Source of the DNA: Antennarius striatus
Lineage: Eukaryota; Chordata; Actinopteri; Lophiiformes; Antennariidae
Reading direction: 5' to 3'
NCBI RefSeq assembly: GCF_040054535.1
Contig: NC_090798.1
Coordinates: 2,298,501-2,362,500 of the forward strand
DNA length: 64,000 nucleotides
Within the stretch, counting starts at the first letter, position 1, and each line of letters starts with the position of its first letter. A model generated the notes under the pieces. It did no database searches. It was not told where the DNA came from and worked only from the letters and a program-made list of their open reading frames with translations. Positions 37,776-50,607 of this stretch are shown here, piece after piece. The translations under genes and the position numbers were made by a program.

Positions 37776-40700
37776 AGTTGAATGAAACACAAAACACGGC
37801 ATCGCTCTACTTTGACCTTCACGACTATTATGCATGGTTGTTTCGAGGTACTGGAAACAAGTACATCTTTCGGGAAAAAAATTGGTTTGTACTAAAAATA
37901 AATGTTGAACAATGGGGAAGGGGTTACCCAAATCCAGACTTGAACTTGAATCCTTTCCATCTCTGGTTTGAATAAGCATCAAGGTTGGCAGAGCAATAAC
38001 GGGAGAAATCAACACTGGGACTTTGCGAAATTGCACACCTCTGCACACCCGACCACCTTAGTGGATGGGAGAGGGTTTTGGATGAAAGTGGTTCTTTGAA
38101 GAAAACCTGTTGTATGTGACTAGAATTCAATAGGAAAGTGGCGATATGTGGCCTCCTGTGAGTCACAGAGTAGGCTTTGTGTGCATCAGACTGGTAAAGT
38201 ATTACGTTACTTGCTTTCAGTCTTTCTTTCTCAAGCTCTCTTTGGCTCTCTCTTTCCCTAACATAGACATAATGGCATAAAGGGTTGTCAGTCTTGTATA
38301 GATCCTCCTATGAGAGGCCAGGCAGACATTGAGATATCTCCCCAATCATTGATCAAGAGCCCAATGAACATCCATTCTTTTACAAACTCAAGAGTGTAAA
38401 CCAATTGAAACAGAAATAGAGGGGAATCTTATCCATGGGATAAGCCTTAAAAACTCACCTGTAGTCACTAAGACTTGCCAAGAACGAACCCATAAAGCTT
38501 ATGTCCCTTACGCCTCACTGGTTTCCACTCTTATCAGATCAGCATTATGTCTTATTTTCTTCAGCTCGCTCAAGCTGTGGTCAAATCTTGCGTTGTAGAG
38601 GTTTTATTTACCATGAATCCAATGTTTGTGGATTGCGGGTTGTATTTTTAATCCTCGATATTACTACAGAGAGAGCTCCGTGTCTAATTGTGGCTTTTAC
38701 ATGCTACCATCAACCCCGCAGTATCTCCACTGAAACAATCAAAATCATTTAAACAAATTGACAGGACTCGACTCGAAGCCTGTTTGTTGCAGCGTTTAAA
38801 TAATTAATGAGCTCCACTTAAGATGTCGTTTAAAGCTGTACGATAAAGACTGAGCCTCGCACATCTTCTGCATTCTCTTTGAATGTATTTGGGCACATTT
38901 TAAGAGCTCATGCATATTGCATTTATTACATTTCTATAGTTAAGGATTGAATTTTTGGTTGTAATTCTACCTATTTTGTCAGGACCTAGTCGGGCTGAAG
39001 ATTTTAGGGTTCCCCCAGCTGATGAGGTATGAAGAAAGCAAGGAAACAAATTAAGAAGGGAGTGAGTGTATTATTTATTATTTGGACTTGAACGGTCCCA
39101 TTGTTGTATTATCACTGTTATTTTTCATGACACACTGGTACAGTATAATCTTTCCTTTGCAAGAAATTTGGTAAAACATCTACGTATGTTCAGTATGGGA
39201 CTTTAGGAAACCAATGTCTAAAAATTAATTCTCTACATTTTTCTACATAATTCAAAATTACATAGACCTTCTGTAAATGGACACAAGCACAGTTGCATTC
39301 AAATTAATTATTTCAGAACACTATCTCTTGTGGTCGGAGTCTTTCTCTGTGTAATTTACAATAATAAAAAATAAAACCACTGCTGCTCCGTCAGGAATAA
39401 AAAGTGGAGCACATAAAAAAAGAGGAGAGGATGGGCAGTTTTGTAAAGTCGGTGTAAATATTTGCTTATCCAAAACTCATTTTTGAACGTACGAGACGCA
39501 CAACAATTTCTATTTATTTGTAAGTGTTTGAAATGTACTCAAATACGTAATATTTATTTAGGGTACAAACAATTGAACAACTGAAATTGCTTTAAACCTG
39601 CTGTAAATTAATGAGAAACTTGTTTGTCTGTCACATATTAAACATGACTGGAGACCTAACGTGTTGAATATTACATTTTTTTGTCCATATGCCAATATGA
39701 ATATGAATATGGTTGAATATGGTTTAACCACATAATGATGCATTATGTCATAAAATGAATCATTTATTTCATGTGACTATTCTCAGTGAAGACTCAAAGC
39801 CAACATATTTTTGTGAATGAATTTACATTTTCTCACCTGGAATCCTTTTGTTGGATTATTTCATAACTCTATAAAGATATTTGCTGGATTTTTTTGTAGT
39901 TATTTCATTATGTTTCTTCTATTGACATTACTTTTGAGCACGTTGGGTCTCCACAGATACAAACTTCATTTTGAATATCTGTGCTTTGTATAAAAGCTTT
40001 ATTAAACTGCTGTTCAAATACATAAATCGAACTGTGTAAATCAGAAATTCCTGTTAGACATTTGTGGGGAAAAAAACAGGTAATAAAGTACAATCAGATT
40101 AGGTTTTTATAATATTTATCATTGACTGGGAACCAGTTGTACAAATGTTTTTATTCCTTTAAATGTTAATTTATGATCCTCTCTGTTTTTGATTGTACAA
40201 TTTATTTGCCTGACTTATTTACTGCATCATTCAGTAAAAAAAAAAAAATCACACAATGTCACATTAGTTTTCAGTTGTTTATTTTTCTTTTGCTGACAAT
40301 TCTTAATCTTATTTTATTTTTTTGAGAGGGTGGGAATGTCTGCTGAGGTTTTGTATTGCGTTTAAATAAAAAGTGTTTATTTAAAAGCTGTTTAAGTGGA
40401 AATATTGTGCTCAAATGTATTTCCATCCTTCTTTTATGGTTTTATCTGTGACTTGTATCGCCTGAGTTGAATGATTTCAGAGGACGGGGCCAAACCTAAG
40501 GACAATTAGAGCCAGAGGCCCCAAAGCTTTGAAATGATGGACGATGAATGAGACAAATAAAGTTTGAATGGTTTCCAGTCATCTGTGACTGAACTCGTTT
40601 CCCTTTTCAGTTCTGATTTACTCAGATATGCACCGACTTAAATTATTCTGAATATTGGAGCAAAGCACACACAAACCATCTTCATCAGCAGTGGGATTTA

Positions 40701-43700
40701 TTAGACACAGTGACAGATGCTCAATTAGGATTCTAATTCCAAATGGTTTCTATTTCCCTGAAGAACCAAAAGAAAATATTCCAGCCTACAATCAGTCGTT
40801 TGAAGGAGCCTCCATCCAGCATGTCGACCCAAATGACTGAACAAATTGCTTTTTCGTAGGGACCAAACCAAATTACAACACTGTGTCCCCCTCTGCTTGT
40901 CTCCCATTATCATCTCTATGCCTTTCTCTCCTCATATCTGTGATGCATCTATTTTTCTTCACTTATATTTAATGTGATCATGGTTACCAGAATTAATAGA
41001 CCTAATAAAGCCATAATGACCACCTAATGACACTTGAAGATCTTCCTTCCCTGTATTTTCACATTGATTATTCCTCAGTTAAATCTCCTCTATGCACCAA
41101 AGACAGATCTCATATGGAGAATAGATTGAAATAAAATATAAATAAAAGTTGGATGATTAAAGTTGATTGAAACAAAGCACAATAAATAAATATAAGCAGG
41201 AGCTGCTGTCTTTAAATAGTATATTTGATGTGGAAAAAAAAAGAAGAGATCCTCGAGATGATGAGTCTGATGACAGTCAATAACATCAGGAAATTAAATC
41301 ATGCATGAAGGTGTGAATAACTTCAGGGTGAGAGAACTAAACTGAAGACCATAAGAAAATCTCCTTACATATTGTAATTTATCACCCAAACATAAAGACA
41401 TTTAAATTTTCCAGATGAAAAATGCTGGAAAACGCTTCACATGTATGAATCGGAGAGAAACTGTATCTGCCCACAGCCGAACGCAGCAAACTATGACAGC
41501 GAGAGTAATTACAAGGTTAAATTTACTTTCTAATAACAGAAACACCCTTTTGTGTTGCGGGTGTGTACGTAAACATATTACAAGCTTGGTAACGCTTTAA
41601 CAAGCTTTTACATGTGTTCACGCGGCCCCACCAAATGCAGGCAAACAAAACGACAAGGGACAAACAATACGAGGACAACATAACAATTTCTGACGAGTTT
41701 AAATTGAAGCCTAACTCCGTAAGCGTGTGTTTCTGTGTTTGGAACACGTCGTGCTCCCTCCCGCAGCAATCTGTGAAGTTCTTAAGAAGCAATTTGCGAA
41801 AGTGCACAAGCAGAACAAAATTGAAGGTCGGTGCGTTGTTTAGTTTAAGTGCTTTGCTTTGACTGCTGTATGATTGGGCCTGACAGCAGAAAGTGTATTT
41901 CCAGCCTTATATGTTCCACTTTAGTGACTCGGTAATCACAGAAAAAACCATGAGGTAAACATGTTTTCACTAGAGCAACAAGAGTCATGCAGTGAAAAAT
42001 AATTCTACAGTGGCTCAATTGCAATCATAGAAATGCAGATATGCTAATGTAGCACTAGCATGGTCATTGCATGTCTTTAATATTCCATTATTTGCAGCAT
42101 TTGGCACTACTAGATATAATCAGTCTTTAAATCAACTGATAATATTTCAGATGGAACTCCAAAGACAAGCTTATAAAATATGAGTAAATGTCAGATTGAC
42201 AACGAGCTCCATTGATTTGATAGGATTGAGGTATTATGCAGACTTATAAATGGAATAAATGTGAAAAACTGAGATTAAATCTGATTTGATTGGTTCGTGA
42301 CTTGCTGAAGAGTTGAACCAATGAAGTTCTTCTGGTTTGAATGTGGAGAACAGGACCATTCACACCTCATCCTCATCGCCTTTCAGGGACGAGTGATATT
42401 AAGATGTGGATTTAAGTCTGATCAAATCATAAAAAGACTCGATTTGGCTTGAGAATAAAATCTTCCAAGTCTCAGAACTACAAGCTGTTATGATGTACAG
42501 TTGGATATACAAGTCTAAATATAGTCCAGCCTCAGATCCGCAGAGAGCAAGGAGCAGTGGTGGTGGGAAGCCTCCACCGTTCTCCTGCAGCGAGTCGTGT
42601 GGGTTTGATTCAGGGTCGGGTGGGCAGCATCTTCCTGAGAATGTATGATCCTCTCCTCTCTGAATATCTGCTCAGCTGACGTTGAATCCAACTTTTGTTC
42701 TCATTTTTCAGTCCTTCTCCCGTCACAGAGAAAAAAAAAAAGAAAGAAAGTGAATTCTATACGTACCGCATGCAAATCTTCAAGCAGCGTCAGCTGAACC
42801 TTGAATGGTGAAGCAAAAGAGCAAATATTCAGGCTGATTTCTGTCTGCGTAGCTCAGAGGGGAAAAAAGGGCAGCTGAATCTTCTGTTTGTTAATGAATT
42901 CTAATTATTGTTTAGTTTTCCCAAATGTAATAGATCTGCTTAAGCAGAAACGGTTTAGGAAGGGAACAAATGATGGACTGAAGTGATGAAGTGATGAGAG
43001 GAAAAGCTCTGACCCTGCATTTTGGTCTGTCGGTGCCAATCAAAGCCCAAAGGGAGAAGCAGAGAAGCTGAATCTGCTCTGCATAAACCTGGAATAAACA
43101 AACGCTTCCACACAAGCACACACGCCGGTGAAGACATCCCAGGATAACGCCGCTTCTCATATCTGCGTGCCTCGACTCACAAAAGCGACACGTCGATTAA
43201 AAAAAAAAGCCTTAATTAGACAACTTTGCAGGGAGGATTGTGGGGGATGCTTAGCTTTAAAGTTGTAGGGGTGCAGAAATGATGGGGGAGACGGCCTGAA
43301 AGGAGGCGGTGGGCGGACAGACTCAGGATAGAACGGGCTTCTCTTTTTCCTTACAAGACCTTAACGAAACCCAACACAACAAAGCTGCTGTCAGGGTTGG
43401 GAGTTTATCCTCCAATTTTCTTGCAGAAACTTTGAGGATCCTGCAGTTTTAAGGGATCTAGATTGTTGTGGCAGCAGTTTGACTTCTATTTAGTGGAAAA
43501 TAGGAGATTTGTGTTCCATCCATGGTGCCCAGAAATGATCAGGAACTTGAACCGCCTCAACTGGCGGCTTTAGATGATAAAAGAGAAGTGGCTGTACTCC
43601 AAAGACGACAATTAGAGTCCTAAAATTATTTCTTTGTCACTTTTAAATTCAAATTATTGTCTTATTTTGTGAATATTGGCTAAAGGGTTAATATTTGGGT

Positions 43701-44390
43701 TCAAATCGACAACCCTACGATCACTGAGCGACCTGCACACACACACACACACCTTCATCCACCTGCATCGACATAATGCAGTTTAAAGCGCATCCCGGTT
43801 TTTCCTCTGCAGTGCAGCTCTGACCCCAAACCCACACAGGACCGTCGAGCTAAATAAAACTCCTCTTTTCTTTTTTTCTTTCCACATAGAAGTGAGAGGA
43901 AGAAGAGGAGAAAATCATGTTGCTTTTAGTACAAAATGGGCAAATGTTTTCCTGCAGGTAAAACAAGATGCGGTTAATTTTTGCGTTGGAAAACTAAAAT
44001 CTTGGTTCTGACTGTAGAATCTCCTCCTTAAACATTCATTAACTCCAATCAAGCAAGATAATCGAGTGTTTTCTTGTGGTTACGTTCCATTAAGAAAATG
44101 ATCAAGTTAACACAACCCTCCCCCTCCTTTTACCTTCAATCCTTCTTTTTTAACCCTTTTCTCACACATAAAATTGCAAATGCCGTTTCCCTTTTGTTCG
44201 TCCCTGCTTGTTTTCCCCGAGCCTGTTCTTGTCATGTTAACGGGATTCTCTTGAATGCTGGAAGCTTCTGAAAAACACAGCATTTACAAAAGCATCACTG
44301 AGGAATCTTTGTCTGGAGATCAGTATCGTCGTTTTCCAAATGGTGCAGAGGAGATAAGTGCGAGAGGTTCGGTGTGTTTTTTTTGTTTTT
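37776..44390. other. Non-coding stretch, no gene recognised
   Basis: AT-rich sequence with short frames lacking family motifs. A possible isolated 3' end is suggested by GACAAATAAAGTTTGAATGG near 40.55 kb. The TAATTA/TTTAAA-rich stretch at 38.76-38.93 kb resembles conserved non-coding DNA in style only. Confidence 0.45.
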
Positions 44391-44392
44391 TT

Positions 44393-44418
44393 TTGTGTGT
44401 GTGTGTGTGTGTGTGTGT
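44393..44418. repeat. (TG)n microsatellite
   Basis: Short TG run after a T-rich tract. Confidence 0.9.
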
Positions 44419-44560
44419 CCCTTGAAATGACGATCGTCCGCCGTGTTTCTTCTTTCTCTGGAGTCTTGTTATCAGAATCCCCAAGAAGAAAAGCGTGAAA
44501 CTTGAGCCTTGGATAAAAGCACTTATTTGGCATTAGAACCAAAGGACAGAGTGCTGGTGG

Positions 44561-44615
44561 CTGAGGAGGAGGAGGAGGAGGAGGAGGAGGAGGAGGAGAC
44601 GGAGGAGGAGGAGGT
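44561..44615. repeat. (GGA)n trinucleotide repeat
   Basis: About 18 GAG/GGA units with one GAC interruption. A minus-strand poly-Pro frame across it is not supported as a gene. Confidence 0.93.
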
Positions 44616-44956
44616 GAACTGTCCTCCGAGGCCCCCAAGAGAGCAGGAGCCGTGGATTTAAAACACAAATGAACTGTTACATGAGGAGCAAGAAGGTGGA
44701 GTGATCAGACCTCCTTTGTGCTTTGCATTTAGATTGAAGACACCCCCCCCACACACACACACACACACACATGCATATGTACATAAACTAATCCTCTTGG
44801 TGGATCTCAGTATGTGTCCAAATATTTATAATGCATTCATGCGCCACTGTTGTCTGAGTGGTTTTGGGTGTGTGTGTGTGTGTGTTTTGTAGTTCACAGC
44901 TGTCCACGTACCCTCCTTGGTTATACAATTCTTCATGCCATGTTCTAAGCAGTCTA

Positions 44957-44957
<1 letters not shown>

Positions 44958-45038
<81 letters not shown>

Positions 45039-45046
45039 GCACGCAG
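44958..45046. repeat. (CA)n microsatellite
   Basis: About 75 bases of CA ending in ACGCACGCACGC. Confidence 0.96.
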
Positions 45047-45576
45047 ATCAGCTCAGTGTGAAAAAGAGATCTGGTGTCTTGTTATTTGATGAATGTTGTT
45101 CTCTCTGCTCCCCGTTGATGAATACCTGAGAGTGAAAAAAACATCAAATATTGAAGAAAACCTAAAGAAACGGAGCCGCTTCAAAAGAAACGAGAAAAAT
45201 CGAGTCATACTCTTCCAGAGTGGAACTTTTTCAAGTCGCTAGTGTCCTGAAAAACCCATCTCCTCTTGGTGCAGGCTGCAACACACTCATCATGTCATCC
45301 ACAGCCTCTAGATGGCGCTCTAGAACACATCGTGCTAACGCAAAACCAGGAAAAACACATCGACCTTTTGTTCCGAGGTGCACCCTCTGGAGAAATTAAT
45401 ACGTCGATGATTCTTCTAGTGGTTCCAAGTGAGCAAAAACAAAAAAAAAAACAAAAAGGTTAGAAGTTGAGGCGATTTCTCATGCAGACCAGCGTCATCT
45501 ACAAAAAAAAAGATTTGCAAATTGATTCGGCTCGTATTTTACACACAGACTCATCCAACGTGAGGAAGGAGAGAAA

Positions 45577-45579
45577 GGG

Positions 45580-45648
<69 letters not shown>
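45577..45648. repeat. (GT)n microsatellite
   Basis: About 70 bases of pure GT. Confidence 0.96.
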
Positions 45649-45649
<1 letters not shown>

Positions 45650-46576
45650 GTCCATCACCTGTCAATCATCCGGCCTTGTCATCATTACGCAGATTAATTC
45701 ACAGACAGCAGAGGCAGATTAAACAGCCGAAGGTGCGATTGTCACACCTGTTATCCATCACTGAACACCCCCCCCCCCACACACACACACACACACATCC
45801 CTTTCTCTCCTTCCTCACTTTTTCACACTCATTTCTTTCCTCGTCCTGCCTGGAAGGTTTTTCCAGTGACTCGACGGCGCTGATTATGGCAACGAATGCA
45901 GGATCCTGCACGCCGGAGTGCATGCTGGGAATGTTCCCCTTGTAGGATATGACAGAAACAGATGTGTTATTGTCACATCAGGATCTGCCTCTACGTCTGA
46001 CCTACACGGATCACAGCTGAAAAGGTTTAAAATAACACCAGCTAGAATTATTTTAATGGATTTAAGCTGATATTTAATATTTATCTGCCATCTTGGAACC
46101 ACAGAACTCAGGGTCAGGTTGATTTTTATTACTCAGCACCACACGATCGACATGAAATATTCATCACGGCCCCTTACTCCCTGATTATGTCATCAGGTGC
46201 TGGGGGGGGAAAAAAAGAAATATTGATTTCTGCATGAAACACAAAGGGGGTCAAATGACTCCACTGAGCTTTTGTAACAACAGCAACACCAAAAAACAAA
46301 AGGGAAGAAAAACCTGCTTAGCATCGAACAGCCGGCAGGAGAAAAAGAGGATTTGCAGCAGATTAAGACAAACAGAATCATAAAACATGGATCAGATACC
46401 AGTGATTCCTGTTTCACCATTAACTTCTATTTACTTCCAATTGTGTCAAAAAGGTGATTTATTTTATTTTTTTTGCCTTTATAAAGAACAGGAAGTCATC
46501 AAATTGCGAATGTATGGAAAGCTAATCATTTCCTCTGAAATCAGCAGCTACTTTTGACCGGATCAACCATTAACTG

Positions 46577-46854
46577 GTGATATTACCCAGCAGGCACTGC
46601 TGCGCGCGTCTCCAGTCGCTAGCTGGCAACGGAGTCCCGAGTCGTCCGACTCGGCTGTCGGTTTCTGACTCAGGGAGATGCCAACGAGGTGTCAAGTCGA
46701 CTTTGTCGCTGCACCGCAGGACGATCGGGGATGAGGCGAGGCGAGCCGACAGCCGGAGGCGTGACAGGAAGCACGGGAGGACGAACGGCCGAGTCAGCGC
46801 TTCAGCCGGCTGCCAGGCGCTGCGAGGGCCTCGGGCGTCATTCAGACCACGCGT
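46577..46854 (+). promoter_or_regulatory. CpG-rich candidate first exon ending in a splice donor
   Basis: A 280-base block is dense in CpG compared with its surroundings and ends ACCACGCGT followed by GTGAGT at 46855. It looks like an unmethylated promoter region with an untranslated first exon on the plus strand. The frame across it has no domain. It could be an upstream exon of rin1 (11 kb away) or of an unknown transcript. Confidence 0.4.
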
Positions 46855-47334
46855 GTGAGTCTGAGAATGTGTGTTTGGCGTGTTTCAGATTGAAACTGGA
46901 TTGTTGTGTTGCTTTTTTTGTAGATATGCTTCATGCTTCCGCCACTTCTTTAGCTCCGTGCATTCAGACGATGGCCTCCCGCAGGTTCCTGTCATTGCAT
47001 CATCACCTCTGGTGAAAAGAACCATCTGCTGCATCGCTCGGCTGAATCGAGGTAAAAGTCGCAAGGAGAAAACCACACTTTAAAGTGGAAACCTCTTGCG
47101 TCATGAAAATGGGAGTCAACAAAAAGAAATCAATCCCAAAATATGCTGTTCTGAGCTGCACACGCAGCCGGTCGTTGCTATGCAGCAGCTTCTCGCTTCC
47201 GTCCATCATCTGAGCTTCCCTGAAGTGTTTCTCCAGTTGACACTGAGAGGTCTGAACAGCAGCGCGCCGCCCGTCTCCATGACCTCCCCGCAGCATATGA
47301 TATGAGCCTACGCGCAGCATCTGACAAGAAGATG

Positions 47335-47335
<1 letters not shown>

Positions 47336-47412
<77 letters not shown>
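47336..47412. repeat. (CA)n microsatellite
   Basis: About 75 bases of pure CA. Confidence 0.96.
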
Positions 47413-47419
<7 letters not shown>

Positions 47420-47561
47420 CACACTGACAGAATCTTACATGGGCAGCATTCGTGTCTCTGCTCGTTTCTCTCCCTGACTCAGAGAGGCGTTGCACGGAGT
47501 TGAGACCACAATGCATCACTTCCATTTTAGTTCACGCTCTGAACGGCTGTGGGCGGTGTGT

Positions 47562-47564
47562 GTA

Positions 47565-47595
<31 letters not shown>

Positions 47596-47617
47596 AAGCG
47601 AGAGAGAGAGAGAGAGA
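47562..47617. repeat. (TG)n(GA)n compound microsatellite
   Basis: A TG run passes directly into GA repeats with an AAAGC interruption. Confidence 0.9.
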
Positions 47618-47697
47618 TGTCCAATCATGATGAACCACAGAGCATCCGAAGCTGAGTTTCATCCCTGAGGGAATTCAACCAGCCGCAGCCTGAGAAA

Positions 47698-47727
47698 ACC
47701 ACACACACACACACACACACACACGCA

Positions 47728-47800
<73 letters not shown>
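47698..47800. repeat. (CA)n microsatellite
   Basis: About 100 bases of CA with a GCACGCGC interruption near its left end. Confidence 0.96.
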
Positions 47801-47802
<2 letters not shown>

Positions 47803-48290
47803 TGAACCTGGAACCACATTCTGGAGCCAGTTTGTTCACAACAGACACACAAAATATAGCTGCTTATTTTTAGTAGTGCACGTACAAGGTGCAGAATGAA
47901 GATGCTGCAGAATTCAGCACTATGTCAGTAATCAGTGCATGTATGAAGGACAGCAACACAGTGGAAAATGTTGGATTTCATTTGAAAGACCGGCATCAAG
48001 AATAAAATACATTTGTGATTTGTATTGTTTGTTTGACCCACTTTTTAAATGAGCTTTATGTGGGGGGTTTTTTCATGTGAAACTGGTTCAAAAAAGCAGT
48101 TTTATGCATGATGATCGAATCTGCATCGCCATCAGCGTGCTCCTAAACATTCTTTTTTAAAACTCAACTCGAATCAAACAGCTTCGCTTTTTGGCTTTGG
48201 GTAAAAATAAAGCGGCCTGTGGCGCCCTCCAGTGGGATAAAGAAGAACTACATCTCGAACTGTCAACGTAGCGGTGCGGAAATAGGATAC

Positions 48291-48320
48291 GCACGCACGC
48301 ACGCACACACACACACACAC

Positions 48321-48350
<30 letters not shown>
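48291..48350. repeat. (ACGC)n(CA)n compound microsatellite
   Basis: ACGC units followed by CA with one GC interruption. Confidence 0.93.
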
Positions 48351-48351
<1 letters not shown>

Positions 48352-48775
48352 TTAACTAATTAATTGGCCTTATGTAGCGCATTAAGACTTAAATAGGATG
48401 TAGGTTTAAAAAAGTATTGAGATAAATAATTATGATTAATTGTGTAACACTGTCTTCAATGCTTTTGGAATACTTAAACCCTTTCCTGTATTGTCTTCTT
48501 GTTTTCTGTAAATGTGGTTTCCTGTGCCTTTAAAAACCGTGTATTCTCTCATGTTTGGATGTAAAATCTTTATAATACTTATTTTTCTTATCGGTATCAA
48601 TATGTTAAGGTTTAAATGCCTTAAATATTAGCATGCAGTTTTTTTATTTTTATTTTATTTTTTTGCAGAATATCAATCCTGTAGAAGACTTTTACTGTTT
48701 TTTCCAATGAGCATTACAGTTTTTGCCTGATAAGAATAATTTTGCAATGACATAACGTGATTCAGAATCAGGGAG

Positions 48776-49087
48776 AGGGCGGCGGGAGGAGGAAGAGGAG
48801 GAGGAGGAGGAAGAGGAGGATGGCTGGGGGGCGGGGGGGGTACGGTGTCTCTGCTGTGACTGTGTATCACTTCAGATGCTCTGACAGAATTAAAAACGCG
48901 CTCCTCCGCCTTGTCACCAGTGCGGTGCGCGTTTCCCTGACGCGTCCGCGCTCCCGCATCATGGAGCTGCAGCTCCGACGCTCTGCGCGCGTCTTCATCC
49001 ATAATCAATCAACTCCACCGGACGCGTAATTAGTGAGCAGAGCGACCTGAGCGCAGCGCAACACCTGTTCCCACTTTCACAGACAAG
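48776..49087 (+). promoter_or_regulatory. CpG-rich candidate first exon, possible rin1 promoter
   Basis: Starting with a GGA-rich run, the block turns CpG-dense (TGCGGTGCGCGTTTCCCTGACGCG and following) and ends CACTTTCACAGACAAG followed by GTAGGT at 49088, a strong donor. It is the nearest such block upstream of the rin1 exons on the same strand (8.8 kb). A 5' untranslated exon of rin1 is the simplest reading, but no transcript evidence is available here. Confidence 0.4.
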
Positions 49088-50176
49088 GTAGGTGGTTTTT
49101 AGTTTTATTTTGGTCTGTTGCAGAATTCGTGCAAATAAAATAAAATTTAAAAAAAAAAAAAAAAAAGATTTGGGACTTCCTCTACACGTGCGTCCTGCAG
49201 CATCTGTTCCAAACGTTCTCTCCTCCCTTTGAACGACTCTTTGTGTTCCCAAGTTCAAAACGCGTTGGCGTTTGTTGTTTAACGTAGTTTCCGGTAAAGC
49301 AAGGGGACTTCTCGGTAAACAATGCCTCTCGGTGATTCATGCATTTAATGCGTGGCATATAAGGTCTGCCGATGCAAATGGTGATAATGGCACCACATGA
49401 TGGGTATCCCATCACTGATTTGGAGTTTTTTAATCAAAATGAGGATGTTTCACTCAAAAATAACGTTGTTAATTAAGTTTTGCTGCAGTTTCTGGATGAG
49501 AAACAAACTAAAATCTGCATTTACACATCTTCACACTTAAACTGTACAACTGTTGTCATGTCCAATGCCCAGTATTGCTCAATTGGCCACTCAGACTTTC
49601 ATTTTCCAGCCTCTTGATCTCTTGTCTCCTCTCTGAGGGCAAAGTGAGTGTAATCTCCACCATTGCTCCGTTACATAACTTTTAGAACCGAAGTGCCATC
49701 CTGCCTGTGTGGGAGTAGATGTGATGTTCCCACTTCCTTGCTGTTGTTTTGTTCATTAATTCTGTTGGAGCACATTAGTGTAAGTGGCATTTTGTGACTT
49801 TTTCGTGACCACTGATTATTTTTCCAGCGGGGTTTGGGGCGGACTTTTGATGCACATGAGGCCCTGGAATCGGGAAGCGATGGCCGTGAATATGCAGCCT
49901 ACCTACACGAAATCTGTGATTGTTGAATGTGGAATGACATGTTAATTTTCAAATGTGGCGTGACCAAATGTGTGTGCATATTTATACTTGTGTGTAGGGG
50001 GTCTGCATTCTGGTCCTGTGTTGTGTAGGAGGAGTGTGATTGTGTGCCTGAGCATGACACTCGGAGCTTGTTGGACAGAGTTCAGTCCTTGGCGGAGCCG
50101 TCTGTCCTCTGGACAGACATGGCTCAGTAACCTGACTCATGCATGGGGTCCCTATGGCCGCTCTGGAACCCAGCCA

Positions 50177-50222
50177 TCATCATCATCATCATCATTATCA
50201 TTATCATCGTCGTCGTCGTCAT
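50177..50222. repeat. (CAT)n/(CGT)n trinucleotide repeat
   Basis: CAT units passing into CGTCGTCGTC about 270 bases before the tRNA-Arg gene. Confidence 0.9.
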
Positions 50223-50494
50223 AGGGACACACCGGAGCTGATTTTAAATTCCTCAAGCAGTTATCATCTGTTTCTGAGAAGCCTGGCAGCTACTCAAATA
50301 AATCCAGGCTTTGCAAGGAAATAATAAATAAAAAATTCTGACTGTGAGGCATTTCAGGGGTTTTTTTCTTCCAAAGGAAAAACACTGAAGTTGAAGATTT
50401 CACTTTGAAAACCTCGATCTGGATGTGTTCTAACCTTTTAGACACATTTCCATGAAGTATCTCTTGATTTTATGGGAGTTCTGTTTTGGTAGCT

Positions 50495-50586
50495 GGCTCT
50501 GTGGCGCAATGGATAGCGCATTGGACTTCTAGTATGACATGGAAGAAGAGATTCAAAGGTTGTGGGTTCGAGTCCCACCAGAGTCA
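50495..50586 (+). tRNA. tRNA-Arg (anticodon UCU) with a 19-nt intron
   Basis: The sequence folds as a full cloverleaf: acceptor stem GGCTCTG with CAGAGTC, D arm GCGC-AATGGATA-GCGC, anticodon stem TTGGA/TTCAA with loop CTTCTAA (anticodon TCT), and T arm GTGGG-TTCGAGT-CCCAC. A 19-nt insertion (50532-50550) lies right after the base 3' of the anticodon, the usual position of nuclear tRNA introns and typical for vertebrate tRNA-Arg-UCU genes. Internal A box (TGGCGCAATGGA) and B box (GGTTCGAGTCC) are intact. A run of five T at 50603-50607 can end Pol III transcription. It decodes AGA (and AGG by wobble). Confidence 0.95.
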
Positions 50587-50602
50587 TCCTTTATATGCAA
50601 TG

Positions 50603-50607
50603 TTTTT
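50603..50607 (+). terminator. Pol III T-run terminator of tRNA-Arg
   Basis: TTTTT lies 17 bases after the discriminator base of the tRNA-Arg gene, within the usual distance for a Pol III stop signal. Confidence 0.6.

Noticed and set aside
44237-44668. 143-residue minus-strand frame with poly-Pro
   Set aside because: It comes from the GGA trinucleotide repeat and a TG run; there are no domain features and no splice context.
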